64,000 bases of DNA from Ga0077555 sp050187415 (GCA_050187415.1 JBFWXN010000008.1:51593-115592), one strand, 5' to 3'. Positions 26,314 to 35,110 are shown, numbered from the stretch's first letter. Program-made: numbers and translations. Notes: a model not told the origin generated them from the sequence alone.

Positions 26314-28107
26314 ATGAACGACATTGACCAGTCCCTGTTCTCGGCAGGCAGCGCCGACCTATACGCCGTGGTTGCAAACTGGCTCGCCTCCTTCGAGACC
26401 GCCCTCGCGAAACGAGATTCCGCCGCCCTCGAGGCGCTATTCGTCGAGGACAGCCACTGGCGCGACATTCTGGCCTTCACCTGGCACATCACGCCGACGG
26501 CCGGGGCAGCCACCATCGCGCGCCGGCTCGCCGATCGACAGGGTGACGTCCAGGCGCGAAGCTTCACCCCGACCGAGCACCGCGCACCCCCACGCAAAGT
26601 CCGCCGCATCGGCGTCGATGCGATCGAGGCCATCTTCGACTTCGAAACCCCGGTCGGTCGCGGCAGCGGCGTTGTCCGGCTGGTCGCAGACCCTGCCGCG
26701 GTGGCCCACAAGGCTTGGGTGCTTCTGACCACGCTCGAGGAGTTGAAGGGATTTGAGGAAAAGATCGGCAAACGCCGCCCCACCGGCTCTGCCTACTCTC
26801 GCAATTTCGGTGGCGACAATTGGGAGGATGTTCGCAGAAAAGCCCAGGCCTACGATGATCGCGACCCGACGGTGCTCGTGGTTGGCGGTGCGCAGGCCGG
26901 TCTCTCGATCGCCGCCCGGCTGAACCAAGTCGGCATCGATACACTCGTCGTCGAGAAGTGGCCGCGCATCGGCGATAGTTGGCGCAATCGCTACCATTCG
27001 CTGGCGCTTCACAACTCGATCCACGTCAATCATCTGCCCTTCATGCCGTTCCCGCCGACGTGGCCCAAATACATCCCGAAGGACATGCTCGGTCTCTGGT
27101 TCGAATGCTACGCGCTCACCATGGAGATCAACACCTGGACCAACACCGAGTTCGTGAAAGGCTCGTGGGACGAAGGCGCCAAACGCTGGACCGCCCACCT
27201 CAAACGCGGCGACGGAACCGAGCGCGTCCTCAACCCTCGGCACATCGTGTTTGCCAATGGCGTCTCGAGCTACCCCTACATTCCGGAGCTACCCGGCCTC
27301 CAGGATTTCAAGGGCGACGTCATCCACTCGGAGGGTTTCGACAGTGGCGCACCCTATGCCGGCAAGCGGGCCCTGATCATCGGCACGGGGTCCAGCGGCA
27401 ACGACATCGCGCTCGACCTGCACAGCTTCGGCTGCAAGACCACCATTGTGCAGCGCGGCTCCACCACCGTCGTGTCGACGGAGCCCAGCGCCGCGCTGAA
27501 CTACGCGCTCTACGATGAAGGCATGCATTACGAGGATTGCGACCTGATCGCCAGCGCTGCCACGCCGCCGCTGATCATCAAGGCCTATCAGATCGGCGTG
27601 AAGCGCATGCTCGAGCTTGACCATGACATGGTCGAAGGCCTGAAGAGTATCGGCTTCAAGTTCGACATCGGCGAAGACAACACCGGCCACCAGATGAAGT
27701 ATCGTCGACGCGGAGGCGGCTATAATCTCGATGTCGGGAGCTCGGATCTCATGATCAAGGGTGAGATCGGGCTGCTCCAATACGACACCATCGATCGCTT
27801 CTGTGCCGAGGGAGCGCGGCTCAAGGACGGCAGCATCGTTCCAGCCGATCTGATCTTGCTTGCCACGGGCTATTTCCCACAAGCGGAGCTTGTGCGCCGC
27901 GCGCTCGGAGACGAGATGCTGGACCGGATCGGCCCTGTTTGGGGGCAGGACGCCGATGGCGAGCTCTCCAACATGTACCGCCGGACGCCGCAACAGAACC
28001 TCTGGTTCATCGCCGGCAGCCTCGCTCAGTGCCGCGTCTACTCCAAGTATATGGCGGTCCAGATCCGCGCCACCGAGGAAGGCCTGATCGGCAAACTTGG
28101 CAGTTAG
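26314..28107 (+). CDS. Flavin-containing monooxygenase with N-terminal NTF2/SnoaL-like domain
   Basis: About 597 residues. Residues about 12-140 look like an NTF2/SnoaL fold (NWLASFETALAKRDSAALEALF, then HWRDILAFTW). From about 185 the protein is an FAD/NADPH monooxygenase, with an FAD Rossmann motif VVGGAQAGLSIA (Gly191/Gly192/Gly196) and a second nucleotide motif IIGTGSSGND (Gly357/Gly359/Gly362). An LATGY-type motif is read near the C-terminus (ILLATGYFPQ). Such enzymes oxygenate N, S or ketone groups; the substrate is unknown. GAAAGG precedes ATG 26314, so an earlier TTG at 26296 is rejected. It is not obviously part of an operon. Confidence 0.87.
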   Translation: MNDIDQSLFSAGSADLYAVVANWLASFETALAKRDSAALEALFVEDSHWRDILAFTWHITPTAGAATIARRLADRQGDVQARSFTPTEHRAPPRKVRRIGVDAIEAIFDFETPVGRGSGVVRLVADPAAVAHKAWVLLTTLEELKGFEEKIGKRRPTGSAYSRNFGGDNWEDVRRKAQAYDDRDPTVLVVGGAQAGLSIAARLNQVGIDTLVVEKWPRIGDSWRNRYHSLALHNSIHVNHLPFMPFPPTWPKYIPKDMLGLWFECYALTMEINTWTNTEFVKGSWDEGAKRWTAHLKRGDGTERVLNPRHIVFANGVSSYPYIPELPGLQDFKGDVIHSEGFDSGAPYAGKRALIIGTGSSGNDIALDLHSFGCKTTIVQRGSTTVVSTEPSAALNYALYDEGMHYEDCDLIASAATPPLIIKAYQIGVKRMLELDHDMVEGLKSIGFKFDIGEDNTGHQMKYRRRGGGYNLDVGSSDLMIKGEIGLLQYDTIDRFCAEGARLKDGSIVPADLILLATGYFPQAELVRRALGDEMLDRIGPVWGQDADGELSNMYRRTPQQNLWFIAGSLAQCRVYSKYMAVQIRATEEGLIGKLGS

Positions 28108-28258
28108 GCCCACCAAGGCAGGTGAAGGTTGGATCGGCTGATCCAACCCTCTTTTCGCGCTTCCCCGGAATTCACAGGCGGCGGCAACTCGGTACGGCGC
28201 CGCTCTGCGTAGTCGGATAGACTGCCCTCGCTCTTCGGCCATGCGAAGCGAGACGTCG

Positions 28259-28699
28259 ATGCCCCTTCATCTGATCAAGCTCTCCGTCGGCAGCGACTCG
28301 GTCGAGGATCTCGCCGAGTGGCAGGCCGAGCGCCTGCGCCAGATGAAGCGCGATGGCGTCAAGCCGGAGCTTTTTCACCGCACCTTCCAGATGCCGAAGC
28401 GCCGCGACGAGCTGCTTGCGGGCGGATCGATCTATTGGGTTATCAAGGGTATTGTGCAGGCGCGCCAGCGCCTCGTCGATCTTCGGGAAGGTACCCGCGA
28501 AGACGGTACGCCGTGCACGCTGCTGATTCTTGACAAGACTCTCGTCCAGGTCCGCCCGACGCCGCGCCGAGCGTTCCAGGGCTGGCGCTACCTTGCCCAG
28601 GACGACGCTCCCAAGGATCTCACCGGCAACAAGCGCGACGACATCGCCCACATGCCGCCGAAACTGCGCAAGGAACTAGCCGAATTGGGTTTGATTTGA
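28259..28699 (+). CDS. DUF1489 family protein
   Basis: A 146-residue protein matching the DUF1489 family, which is widespread and largely confined to alphaproteobacteria. Characteristic parts are MPLHLIKLSVG at the start, FQMPKRRDELL, GSIYWVIKG and FQGWRYL. The function is unknown; the mixed basic composition would allow nucleic-acid binding. The start is ATG 28259 rather than 28241 because the family begins at MPLHL. An intrinsic terminator lies 75 bases downstream. Confidence 0.88.
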   Translation: MPLHLIKLSVGSDSVEDLAEWQAERLRQMKRDGVKPELFHRTFQMPKRRDELLAGGSIYWVIKGIVQARQRLVDLREGTREDGTPCTLLILDKTLVQVRPTPRRAFQGWRYLAQDDAPKDLTGNKRDDIAHMPPKLRKELAELGLI

Positions 28700-28773
28700 G
28701 GCAACGTACCCTTCAGGCGAAGCATCCATGACCGGCGCCATCTGGTGGGCGATCGATCTGCCGCTGGCAACAA

Positions 28774-28799
28774 AAAGGGCGACCGTTCGGTCGCCCTTT
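28774..28799 (-). terminator. Intrinsic terminator, bidirectional
   Basis: A perfect 11-bp stem (AAAGGGCGACC with GGTCGCCCTTT) and a GTTC loop. On the minus strand it ends in TTTTTG, serving the Gly/His-rich gene that stops at 28823. On the plus strand it can end the DUF1489 transcript. Confidence 0.85.
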
Positions 28800-28822
28800 G
28801 GCGTGCGGTTCAGAGCGTATGA

Positions 28823-29440
28823 TCACCAATCGTAGTATCGGCAAGAATCATAGCGATCCCACCAGTACGCGCTGCCGGTCGAGATGGCGCGGCGATAGAG
28901 CCAATCGCAATCACCATAGTAATAGCCGCCGTAAAACCAGAACGGCAGACCGCCCCACGTGTAGTGACGGCCATGGCGCCGCACGTTCCCGGGCCTGAAT
29001 CCCGATCCCGGACGGTGATGGTGCCGGGCACGATGGCCACCGCCACCCCGCGGTCCGCGCGCTCTCGGCCCGCTATCGCCTCGACCTCGATGAACCCGTG
29101 GACCATCGTCGTTGCCGCGGTGGACGCGCGGTCCATGCCCCCCGCCGCTCGGCCCGCGTCTTTGATGGGCGTGCGATCCGCCACCGCCACCGCCACGATG
29201 AGCACGCGACGATCCACCGCCACCGCCTCCGCGTGGTCCTGGTGCCGCGTGGTGCGATCCACCGCCTCCGCCGCCACCACCCCGGTGGCCGCCTCCGCCA
29301 CCCCCGCCGCCGCGATGATCGCCGCGCTGAGCAAGCTGTATCAAATCCTTCGACGGGGCCTGCTGGGACTGTGCCGAGGCTGTCCCGCCAACGACGAGCG
29401 CACTCGCTGCGCAGGCTAGCATGAGTTTGAATGGGCGCAT
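28823..29440 (-). CDS. Secreted Gly/His/Arg-rich hypothetical protein
   Basis: A 205-residue exported protein. The signal peptide runs to about residue 24 (GGTASAQS). Residues about 40-150 are low-complexity runs of Gly with His, Arg and Ser, many as GGGGG blocks followed by HR, SHH or SHAH. The C-terminal 50 residues are aromatic (FWFYGGYYYGDCDWLYRRA). A metal-binding or surface-adhesive role is suggested by the His content but unproved. GGAGG seven bases before ATG 29440 supports the start. Overlapping long frames on both strands arise from the repeat composition. The final aromatic domain with two Cys looks the most conserved. Confidence 0.7.
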   Translation of the reverse strand: MRPFKLMLACAASALVVGGTASAQSQQAPSKDLIQLAQRGDHRGGGGGGGGHRGGGGGGGGSHHAAPGPRGGGGGGSSRAHRGGGGGGSHAHQRRGPSGGGHGPRVHRGNDDGPRVHRGRGDSGPRARGPRGGGGHRARHHHRPGSGFRPGNVRRHGRHYTWGGLPFWFYGGYYYGDCDWLYRRAISTGSAYWWDRYDSCRYYDW

Positions 29441-29580
29441 TTCGCCTCCAATGCACGAGTTGTCGAGCTTACGGCTTAAACGTACGATTGGATGGTACGT
29501 TCCCGACTTGTGCTCGAATGGGTCACTCGCGGGCGTCGAGTCTCAATCGCTACCGGCGCTCTGAGGCGACGCCGGCGAAA

Positions 29581-30621
29581 TCAACCGCCGGTAACGCTCA
29601 TGTGTCGTTGCACGGCCGGGCGCTTGGTGCGGCGATCGATGATAAAATCATGGCCCTTAGGCTTGCGGGCAATTGCGGCGTCGATCGCCGACGACAAGAG
29701 GCGATCGTCATCGCTGGTCCGCAGCGGCACCCTCAAGTCAGCCGCATCCTCTTGACCCAGGCACATGTAAAGCGTGCCCGTGCACGTCAGCCGCACGCGA
29801 TTGCAGCTTTCGCAGAAATTATGCGTCATCGGCGTGATGAATCCCAGACGCCCGCCCGTCTCCTTGACATGGACATACCGCGCCGGACCGCCCGTCTTGT
29901 AAGCGATATCCTCCATGGAGAACCGGTCCAGCAACCGCCCGCGCACGATCGAGAGCGGCAAATACTGGTCGGTTCGATCGCCGTCGATATCGCCGAGCGG
30001 CATCGTTTCGATCAACGTCAGATCGTAGCCGCGCCCATGCGCGAACCGGAGTAGATCCTCGATCTCACCTTCGTTGACGCCCTTGAGCGCAACAGCGTTG
30101 ATCTTGACCGCGAGACCTGCCTGATCGGCTGCATCCAGTCCCTTCATCACAGCGCCGAGATCTCCCCAGCGCGTGATTGCTCTGAACTTCGTCTCATCGA
30201 GCGTATCGAGCGACACGTTGATCCGGCGAACGCCCGCCGCGTAGAGATCGCCAGCATGTTTCGATAGCTGGCTGCCATTGGTGGTGACCGTCAATTCCTC
30301 CAGGTCGCCGTTGTCGAGATGGCGCCCGAGCCGCTGGAACAGCCAGAGGATGTTCTTCCTCACCAATGGTTCGCCGCCCGTGATTCGCAGCTTGCGCACG
30401 CCTTTAGCGACGAACGCGGAGCACAGGCGATCAAGCTCCTCGAGCGAAAGCAGATCCCTCTTTGGCAGAAACGTCATGTTTTCCGCCATGCAGTAGACAC
30501 AGCGGAAATCGCAACGGTCCGTGACCGAGACGCGCAGGTACGACACGTGCCGCCCGAAGGGATCGATCATGGATTCGGGGGCCGAACGGACATTCGGCTT
30601 TGGCGCGATTATCTCGGTCAT
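29581..30621 (-). CDS. moaA: GTP 3',8-cyclase MoaA
   Basis: A 346-residue radical SAM enzyme of molybdenum cofactor synthesis that converts GTP to 3',8-cyclo-dihydro-GTP. The N-terminal 4Fe-4S cluster uses Cys37, Cys41 and Cys44 (CDFRCVYC). The second cluster is in NFCESCNRVRLTCTG. The protein ends in Gly-Gly, as required in MoaA. The N-terminal leader of about 20 residues before PFGRHVSYLRVSVTD is normal. The gene stands alone, so Moco synthesis is shared with loci elsewhere. Start ATG 30621 fits the family. Confidence 0.96.
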   Translation of the reverse strand: MTEIIAPKPNVRSAPESMIDPFGRHVSYLRVSVTDRCDFRCVYCMAENMTFLPKRDLLSLEELDRLCSAFVAKGVRKLRITGGEPLVRKNILWLFQRLGRHLDNGDLEELTVTTNGSQLSKHAGDLYAAGVRRINVSLDTLDETKFRAITRWGDLGAVMKGLDAADQAGLAVKINAVALKGVNEGEIEDLLRFAHGRGYDLTLIETMPLGDIDGDRTDQYLPLSIVRGRLLDRFSMEDIAYKTGGPARYVHVKETGGRLGFITPMTHNFCESCNRVRLTCTGTLYMCLGQEDAADLRVPLRTSDDDRLLSSAIDAAIARKPKGHDFIIDRRTKRPAVQRHMSVTGG

Positions 30622-30740
30622 TGGGTCTCAACTTCAGCCTATGGGCTTACATATAGCACGTCTGCGGGAATATCCGAGTCCGGGCATTGGAAATTGGCGG
30701 CTGCAACCGTCGTTGCACGAGGCAGCGCAGCCACCCTCGG

Positions 30741-31964
30741 TTATCCCTTCAACATTCGGCCCGCAGCGTCGGCGTAGACCTGCGCCCCGAGTACCAGATC
30801 CTCATCGGACGTGTTCTCGGACCAATGGTGGGAGATGCCACCAATCGATGGAACGAACATCATGGCAGCCGGCATGACCTGGGCCAGGATCTGGGCATCG
30901 TGGCCGGCGCCCGACGGCATCCGCGTGTGGCAGCCCGCTTGGCGCGCCTCCGCGGCCGCCTCGATCGCGGACTGGAAACTTTCGTCCATTCGGGCAGGCA
31001 TACCCTTGCGGTTCTGGTCGAGCGTGACCCTGCAGGGTCCGTCGCGATCAGCCTGGGCGACGAGGTTCCGCAGCGCGGTCTCGAGCCGCTCGAGGACCTC
31101 GACATCGGTATCCCGGAACTGAAACAGCATTTCCGCGCGTCCCGGAATGATGCTGGGATCGCCAGGAAATAGCGTGACACGGCCGGTCGTCCACACGGTG
31201 CGTGGCCCGCAAATCGTGGGAAACAACCTCTCGATCTCCATAACGAGCCTGGCGCAGGCGACGCCTGCATCGCGCCTGATCGCCATGCGCGTCGTGCCGG
31301 CGTGGTTCTGCGTCCCTTCGAAATCGATCTGGAAATTGCGGCTGCCGATGATCGCGGTCACAACGCCAATCTTGAGCTTGTTGGCCTCGAGCCAGTCACC
31401 TTGCTCGATGTGCGCCTCGAAGAACCCGACGTACCGCTTCGCGTCGAGGGCAATTCGCGGCCGGCCTTCCAGCCCAGCGGCTTTGAGCGCGTCCCGCATC
31501 TTGGTGCCGTTGGTACGATCGACCGCCGCGTCGATGCTCGCATCGTCAAGTCGGCCGATGCCCGACTGGCTGCCAAGGAAGTGCCCGAAATGCCCCTCCT
31601 CGTCGCACCACGCGGCGACGTCTACTGCGCATCCCGCCAGCGCAGGGTCGGCCTTTACTGCGCGGGCCGCTTCGAGCGCATACACCACGCCCAGCGGCCC
31701 GTCGAGCCAGCCTGCGTAGTTCTGGCTCTCCAGATGCGAGCCGCCGAGCAGCTTGCGCCCTTCTACGGGCGCGATCCCGAACACATTGCCGATGCCGTCG
31801 ATCGTCGTCTGGTGACCCAGCGCCTCGAGCTCACCCTTCAGCCAGTTCATTGCCGCGATGTGCTCGGGCGAAAGCGCCGGACGATGCACGCCCGTTTTGT
31901 AGGCTCCGAGCGTCCTCAGATGGTAGAGGTCCCGTAGCACCCTGTCGGCGTCGATATTCGGCAT
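30741..31964 (-). CDS. M20-family Zn-dependent amidohydrolase (hydantoinase/carbamoylase type)
   Basis: A 407-residue enzyme of the group that includes N-carbamoyl-L-amino acid hydrolase, beta-ureidopropionase and allantoate amidohydrolase. Metal-site motifs are GSHLESQ (His ligand; the residue two on is Glu where Asp is usual), GWLDGPLGV (Asp), DEEGHFG (catalytic Glu and ligand), AHIEQG and the late GAGHDAQ. The dimerisation insert is present in the middle. It cleaves a C-N bond of an N-carbamoyl or ureido compound; the substrate is unknown. It is third in a minus-strand run after the AhpD-like and uronate-dehydrogenase-like genes, 12 bases from the latter. Confidence 0.85.
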   Translation of the reverse strand: MPNIDADRVLRDLYHLRTLGAYKTGVHRPALSPEHIAAMNWLKGELEALGHQTTIDGIGNVFGIAPVEGRKLLGGSHLESQNYAGWLDGPLGVVYALEAARAVKADPALAGCAVDVAAWCDEEGHFGHFLGSQSGIGRLDDASIDAAVDRTNGTKMRDALKAAGLEGRPRIALDAKRYVGFFEAHIEQGDWLEANKLKIGVVTAIIGSRNFQIDFEGTQNHAGTTRMAIRRDAGVACARLVMEIERLFPTICGPRTVWTTGRVTLFPGDPSIIPGRAEMLFQFRDTDVEVLERLETALRNLVAQADRDGPCRVTLDQNRKGMPARMDESFQSAIEAAAEARQAGCHTRMPSGAGHDAQILAQVMPAAMMFVPSIGGISHHWSENTSDEDLVLGAQVYADAAGRMLKG

Positions 31965-31976
31965 GACTGAACTCTC

Positions 31977-32795
31977 TCAATTCTTCGTTCCGATGGACCC
32001 GAGATCCGCTGTGTAATCATCCGCACAGAACGTACCTCCCTGATAGAACTCGGCGGCAGGGTGTTTACCTGTCGTCGGCTCGGCCGAGATGACTTCGTCC
32101 GCATAGTCCTCCGATCGCCCCTCGGGCTTGTAGCCGAGATCCCGTGCGCGGCTGTTGTCGTACCACGACCGCTGGTTGTCCGAGACACCGTACATCACCT
32201 CGTAGACGAGGCCAGGTCGCTCCAGGCCGATGCGGATCAACTGAACGAGGTCCTCCGGCTTGATCCAGATGGCAAGTCGGCGGACGTCGCGAGGCCGCTC
32301 ACCGACGTTGCCGATCCGGAGCGATGTGACCCCGATGCCATGCTTGTAGGCGTACATCGCCCCGAGTCCCTCGCCGAATAGCTTGGAAACCCCGTATCGA
32401 CTGTCCGGCCGCGGGATGACCTCGGTGCCGATCGTCGTCGCGCGCGGATAGAACCCGACCGCATGATTGGACGTCGCAAACACGATTCGCTTCGCACCGG
32501 ACGACCTCGCCGCCTCGAACACGTTGTAGCAGCCGACGATATTCGCCTGCAGGATGTCGTCCCACGGGGCTTCGCCCGACCGCCCGCCGAGATGGATGAT
32601 GCCTTCTATGCCGTCGCAGGCACGTTCGATCTCATCGGGATTGGCCAGATCAGCCTTGAAGAACCGCTCGTCGCTTCTCAGCCCGCTCGGCTCTCGGATG
32701 TCCGTCAGCACGAGTTCGGGATAGATCGGAGGCAGCAGCTTCCTCAGCCACGTACCAATGCCGCCAGCGGCCCCCGTCAGCAATACGCGTTGCAT
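31977..32795 (-). CDS. NAD-dependent epimerase/dehydratase family, uronate dehydrogenase-like
   Basis: A 272-residue extended short-chain dehydrogenase. The NAD motif is TGAAGGIG (from residue 7), with Ser109 in ATSNHAVG and the catalytic Tyr134/Lys138 in YGVSK. The sequence around IIHLGG, ILQANIVGCYN, SNHAVGFYPR and the late FYQGGTF strongly resembles uronate dehydrogenase, which oxidises D-glucuronate or galacturonate to the aldarolactone. An ATG at 32795 with GGAG upstream is preferred over 32837. It sits between an AhpD-like gene and an M20 hydrolase in a likely operon, which is not the usual uronate context, so the substrate may differ. Confidence 0.8.
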   Translation of the reverse strand: MQRVLLTGAAGGIGTWLRKLLPPIYPELVLTDIREPSGLRSDERFFKADLANPDEIERACDGIEGIIHLGGRSGEAPWDDILQANIVGCYNVFEAARSSGAKRIVFATSNHAVGFYPRATTIGTEVIPRPDSRYGVSKLFGEGLGAMYAYKHGIGVTSLRIGNVGERPRDVRRLAIWIKPEDLVQLIRIGLERPGLVYEVMYGVSDNQRSWYDNSRARDLGYKPEGRSEDYADEVISAEPTTGKHPAAEFYQGGTFCADDYTADLGSIGTKN

Positions 32796-32875
32796 GGCTT
32801 GGATACTCCGGTTCGAACCTTGGGCCGCCCCGCCCATTTCGCAGGGCGCGGGCCTCCCACATCTGTCGTCGCGAT

Positions 32876-33445
32876 CTAGCGCCCGAGCTTATAGAACTCG
32901 TCGTTCGGTCGCATGCCCGTGACGTTCGCCAGCCGGTTCGACATCGCGAAGAATGCCGCGATGGCCGTCATGTCCCAAACGTCGTCCTGCTTGAAACCAT
33001 GCGCCTTCACCGCGGCGATGTCGGCGTCGTCGACCTCGGCCGAGTTGAGCGCCACTTTCATTGCGAAATCGAGCATCGCCCGTTGCCGCGGCGTGACGTC
33101 GGACTTGCGATAGTTCACAGCGATCTGATCGGCAATAAGCGTGTTCTTAGCCCTGATTCTCAAGATCGCGCCGTGCGCCAGCACGCAGTATTGGCACTGG
33201 TTGGCGGCACTGGTCGCGACAACGATCATCTCGCGCTCGGCTTTGGTCAGCCCACCCGGCTTGTCCATCAGCGCATCGTGATAGGCCATGAAGGCACGGA
33301 ATTCGTCCGGCCGATGTGCCAGCACCAGGAAGACGTTAGGGATGAAGCCGCTCTTCTCCTGCACAGCTTCGATGCGCGCACGCACGTCGTCCGGCAAACC
33401 GGCGAGCTTTGGAATTGGGAAACGGCTAATGGGCGGCTTGCTCAT
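32876..33445 (-). CDS. AhpD-like peroxidase-related enzyme (carboxymuconolactone decarboxylase family)
   Basis: A 189-residue helical protein with the AhpD active site: Cys84-x-x-Cys87 and His91 in NQCQYCVLAHG. The N-terminus (FPIPKLAGLPDDVRARI) and the total length match the subgroup annotated as uncharacterised peroxidase-related enzyme. The two Cys could reduce peroxides or act in thiol exchange. AGGAGAAC before ATG 33445 is a strong ribosome-binding site, and this is the first gene of the three-gene minus-strand run. Confidence 0.88.
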   Translation of the reverse strand: MSKPPISRFPIPKLAGLPDDVRARIEAVQEKSGFIPNVFLVLAHRPDEFRAFMAYHDALMDKPGGLTKAEREMIVVATSAANQCQYCVLAHGAILRIRAKNTLIADQIAVNYRKSDVTPRQRAMLDFAMKVALNSAEVDDADIAAVKAHGFKQDDVWDMTAIAAFFAMSNRLANVTGMRPNDEFYKLGR

Positions 33446-33529
33446 AAAGTTCTCCTGGTGTCCTCACCGGTAGAATACTCGGTTGCAGGAAAGCGGATAG
33501 GAGATAGAGCAAAGGCCGTTACGATGCAG

Positions 33530-34612
33530 TCAGCGCGGCAGCATGTGCCGACCGAACCGCTCCGTTTGTGCGATCAAGCCGTCGACATCGCCAAGATACT
33601 GCACGACGTAGTCGGCAAAGCTGCGCCAATGCGCGATCGCGTCCTCGCGACTGGCTCGGCCGCGGTAGTGGTCCTCCACCACCCCTAGAAGATCGAGCAG
33701 AGCTTCCTTGTGCTGCACGTCTGATCGCCGCACGTGCTCCACCAATGCGTGCAGGTCCTGCGCCCCGTCGTTGCGTAAGAAGCCCGTCGGCACAATGTCG
33801 GGAAGTCCAAGCGACTCTCGCGACGGCCCTTGAGCTCCGGTCTCAGGACCCAAAAGACGCCGCTCCGATAGTCCGCCCTGTTCCCGCTGCTGAACAGGCG
33901 CCGTGCCTCCACCCGCCCGACGATAAGCTTGGACGGCCTGATCCGTAATTGAACCTCCCTCGGAAGTGCCCATGCCGCTGCCGAGCGCCCGATTTCCTGC
34001 GTGACCGTTCGAGTGCAGACCAGCCGGCCGGCCGGCTGGGATGGTCCGTACATGGGGCGGCTCACCTGTCGGCGGCGCGGTGTGCAGTGGCACACCTGAC
34101 CCCGCTGTCTCGAGTTGAGACTGCCCCGAGACAGGCATCGCGCGATGTGTGAGCGAAGCCGGTCCCCCGGCTTGCAGCGCGATCGGCGCTCCGCCGGCGC
34201 CGTGAATGGCCCCCGTGGCTCCGGCTGACTCCATGGCATGCCTGATACGCAAGATGAGATCTGTGGCTGCCTCCTCGCTTGCCGCCGCAAGCTCGACCTG
34301 ACGTCCGTCCGACGTCTGGATCGCAAGGACGCGCCGAACATAAAGCAGCAGGAAGAGACTGACGCCGAGCGCGGCAAAGCCAACCCACAAAGGCAGCGAT
34401 CCGCCGGCGTGAAGGGCGAAGGCGGCCGAACCGCGCGTTACGGCCTCGTTGCCGATCAACGCCAGGCCGGCCAACATTACAGCCAGTCCGACCGGACGAA
34501 GCGGGTAAACGCTGCGACGCCCCGCACTCACCACATGATGCAACTGTATGACGCGCTCGCCGAGGTCGACGACCCGCGGTGTGATCTCCAGCTTGACGTG
34601 ATGCTCCGCCAT
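33530..34612 (-). CDS. Hypothetical membrane protein with two N-terminal helices (DUF6232-like)
   Basis: A 360-residue protein. Residues about 1-35 form a short domain (ITPRVVDLGERVIQLHHVV). Two membrane helices follow at about 38-56 and 70-92 (VGLAVMLAGLALIG and LWVGFAALGVSLFLLLYV), then a conserved-looking segment (VRRVLAIQTSDGRQVEL, IRHAMES). This N-terminal unit resembles DUF6232 proteins; that assignment is tentative. Residues about 130-280 are low-complexity Gly/Ala/Pro/Ser. The last 75 residues are helical and charged (DLHALVEHVRRSD, HWRSFADYVVQYLGDVDGL) and may be a separate domain. The function is unknown. Confidence 0.6.
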   Translation of the reverse strand: MAEHHVKLEITPRVVDLGERVIQLHHVVSAGRRSVYPLRPVGLAVMLAGLALIGNEAVTRGSAAFALHAGGSLPLWVGFAALGVSLFLLLYVRRVLAIQTSDGRQVELAAASEEAATDLILRIRHAMESAGATGAIHGAGGAPIALQAGGPASLTHRAMPVSGQSQLETAGSGVPLHTAPPTGEPPHVRTIPAGRPAGLHSNGHAGNRALGSGMGTSEGGSITDQAVQAYRRAGGGTAPVQQREQGGLSERRLLGPETGAQGPSRESLGLPDIVPTGFLRNDGAQDLHALVEHVRRSDVQHKEALLDLLGVVEDHYRGRASREDAIAHWRSFADYVVQYLGDVDGLIAQTERFGRHMLPR

Positions 34613-34744
34613 CGTCGTGCTTTCGTTCCAGGGCTAGAACCGCCACCCGAACCGGCGATGCCTATTGACGTCACGATAGGTCAATTCGCCACGCAAACAC
34701 CAGCGCTCGGTGGACGGCCTGTTGTCGGAGAACGTCTGCCACGC

Positions 34745-35110
34745 TCAACCGTTGCTTGTCGTCGCTACCCAGTCCTTGTCGTCCTGCGCGCGCCGCTCGA
34801 ACATCAGAAAATCGTAGTAGCCGCAGCGCCCGGTGCCCGGATACTGGCGGCAAATCCCAGGCCTCGCTGTGTAGATCGTGCACCGCCGCGCCACGGTATC
34901 GAAAAAACGGCAGATCCGTCCGAAATGCGGGTCGGATTTGCGCCGCATGGCATATTTGGCGCCATGGGCCTTTTTTGTGAATTTGGCGCACGCGGCCTCG
35001 AACGTCATGTCGTGATGCTTGGCGAGCCTTGCCACATCGCGTCGATCGAGTTTGATCAAGGGATAGCTACAGCAGTAGCCTGGACAGTTATCGCAGTTGT
35101 AGGCCGGCAT
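34745..35110 (-). CDS. YkgJ-family cysteine-cluster protein
   Basis: A 121-residue protein with the YkgJ/Fli-type cysteine pattern: CDNCPGYCC at the N-terminus, then ICRFF, RRCTIY, RPGICRQYPG and RCGYYDFL. The eight or so Cys residues probably bind zinc or an iron-sulfur cluster. The biochemical role of the family is not settled. The start ATG 35110 lies just before the first cluster. The C-terminal 20 residues are variable. The gene is divergent from the SDR gene and apparently monocistronic. Confidence 0.85.
   Translation of the reverse strand: MPAYNCDNCPGYCCSYPLIKLDRRDVARLAKHHDMTFEAACAKFTKKAHGAKYAMRRKSDPHFGRICRFFDTVARRCTIYTARPGICRQYPGTGRCGYYDFLMFERRAQDDKDWVATTSNG

Noticed and set aside
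28810..29334. Alternative minus-strand frame of 174 codons overlapping the Gly/His-rich gene
   Set aside because: Ala/Val-rich text is the frame-shifted reading of the Gly-codon runs; it lacks a signal peptide and a ribosome-binding site.
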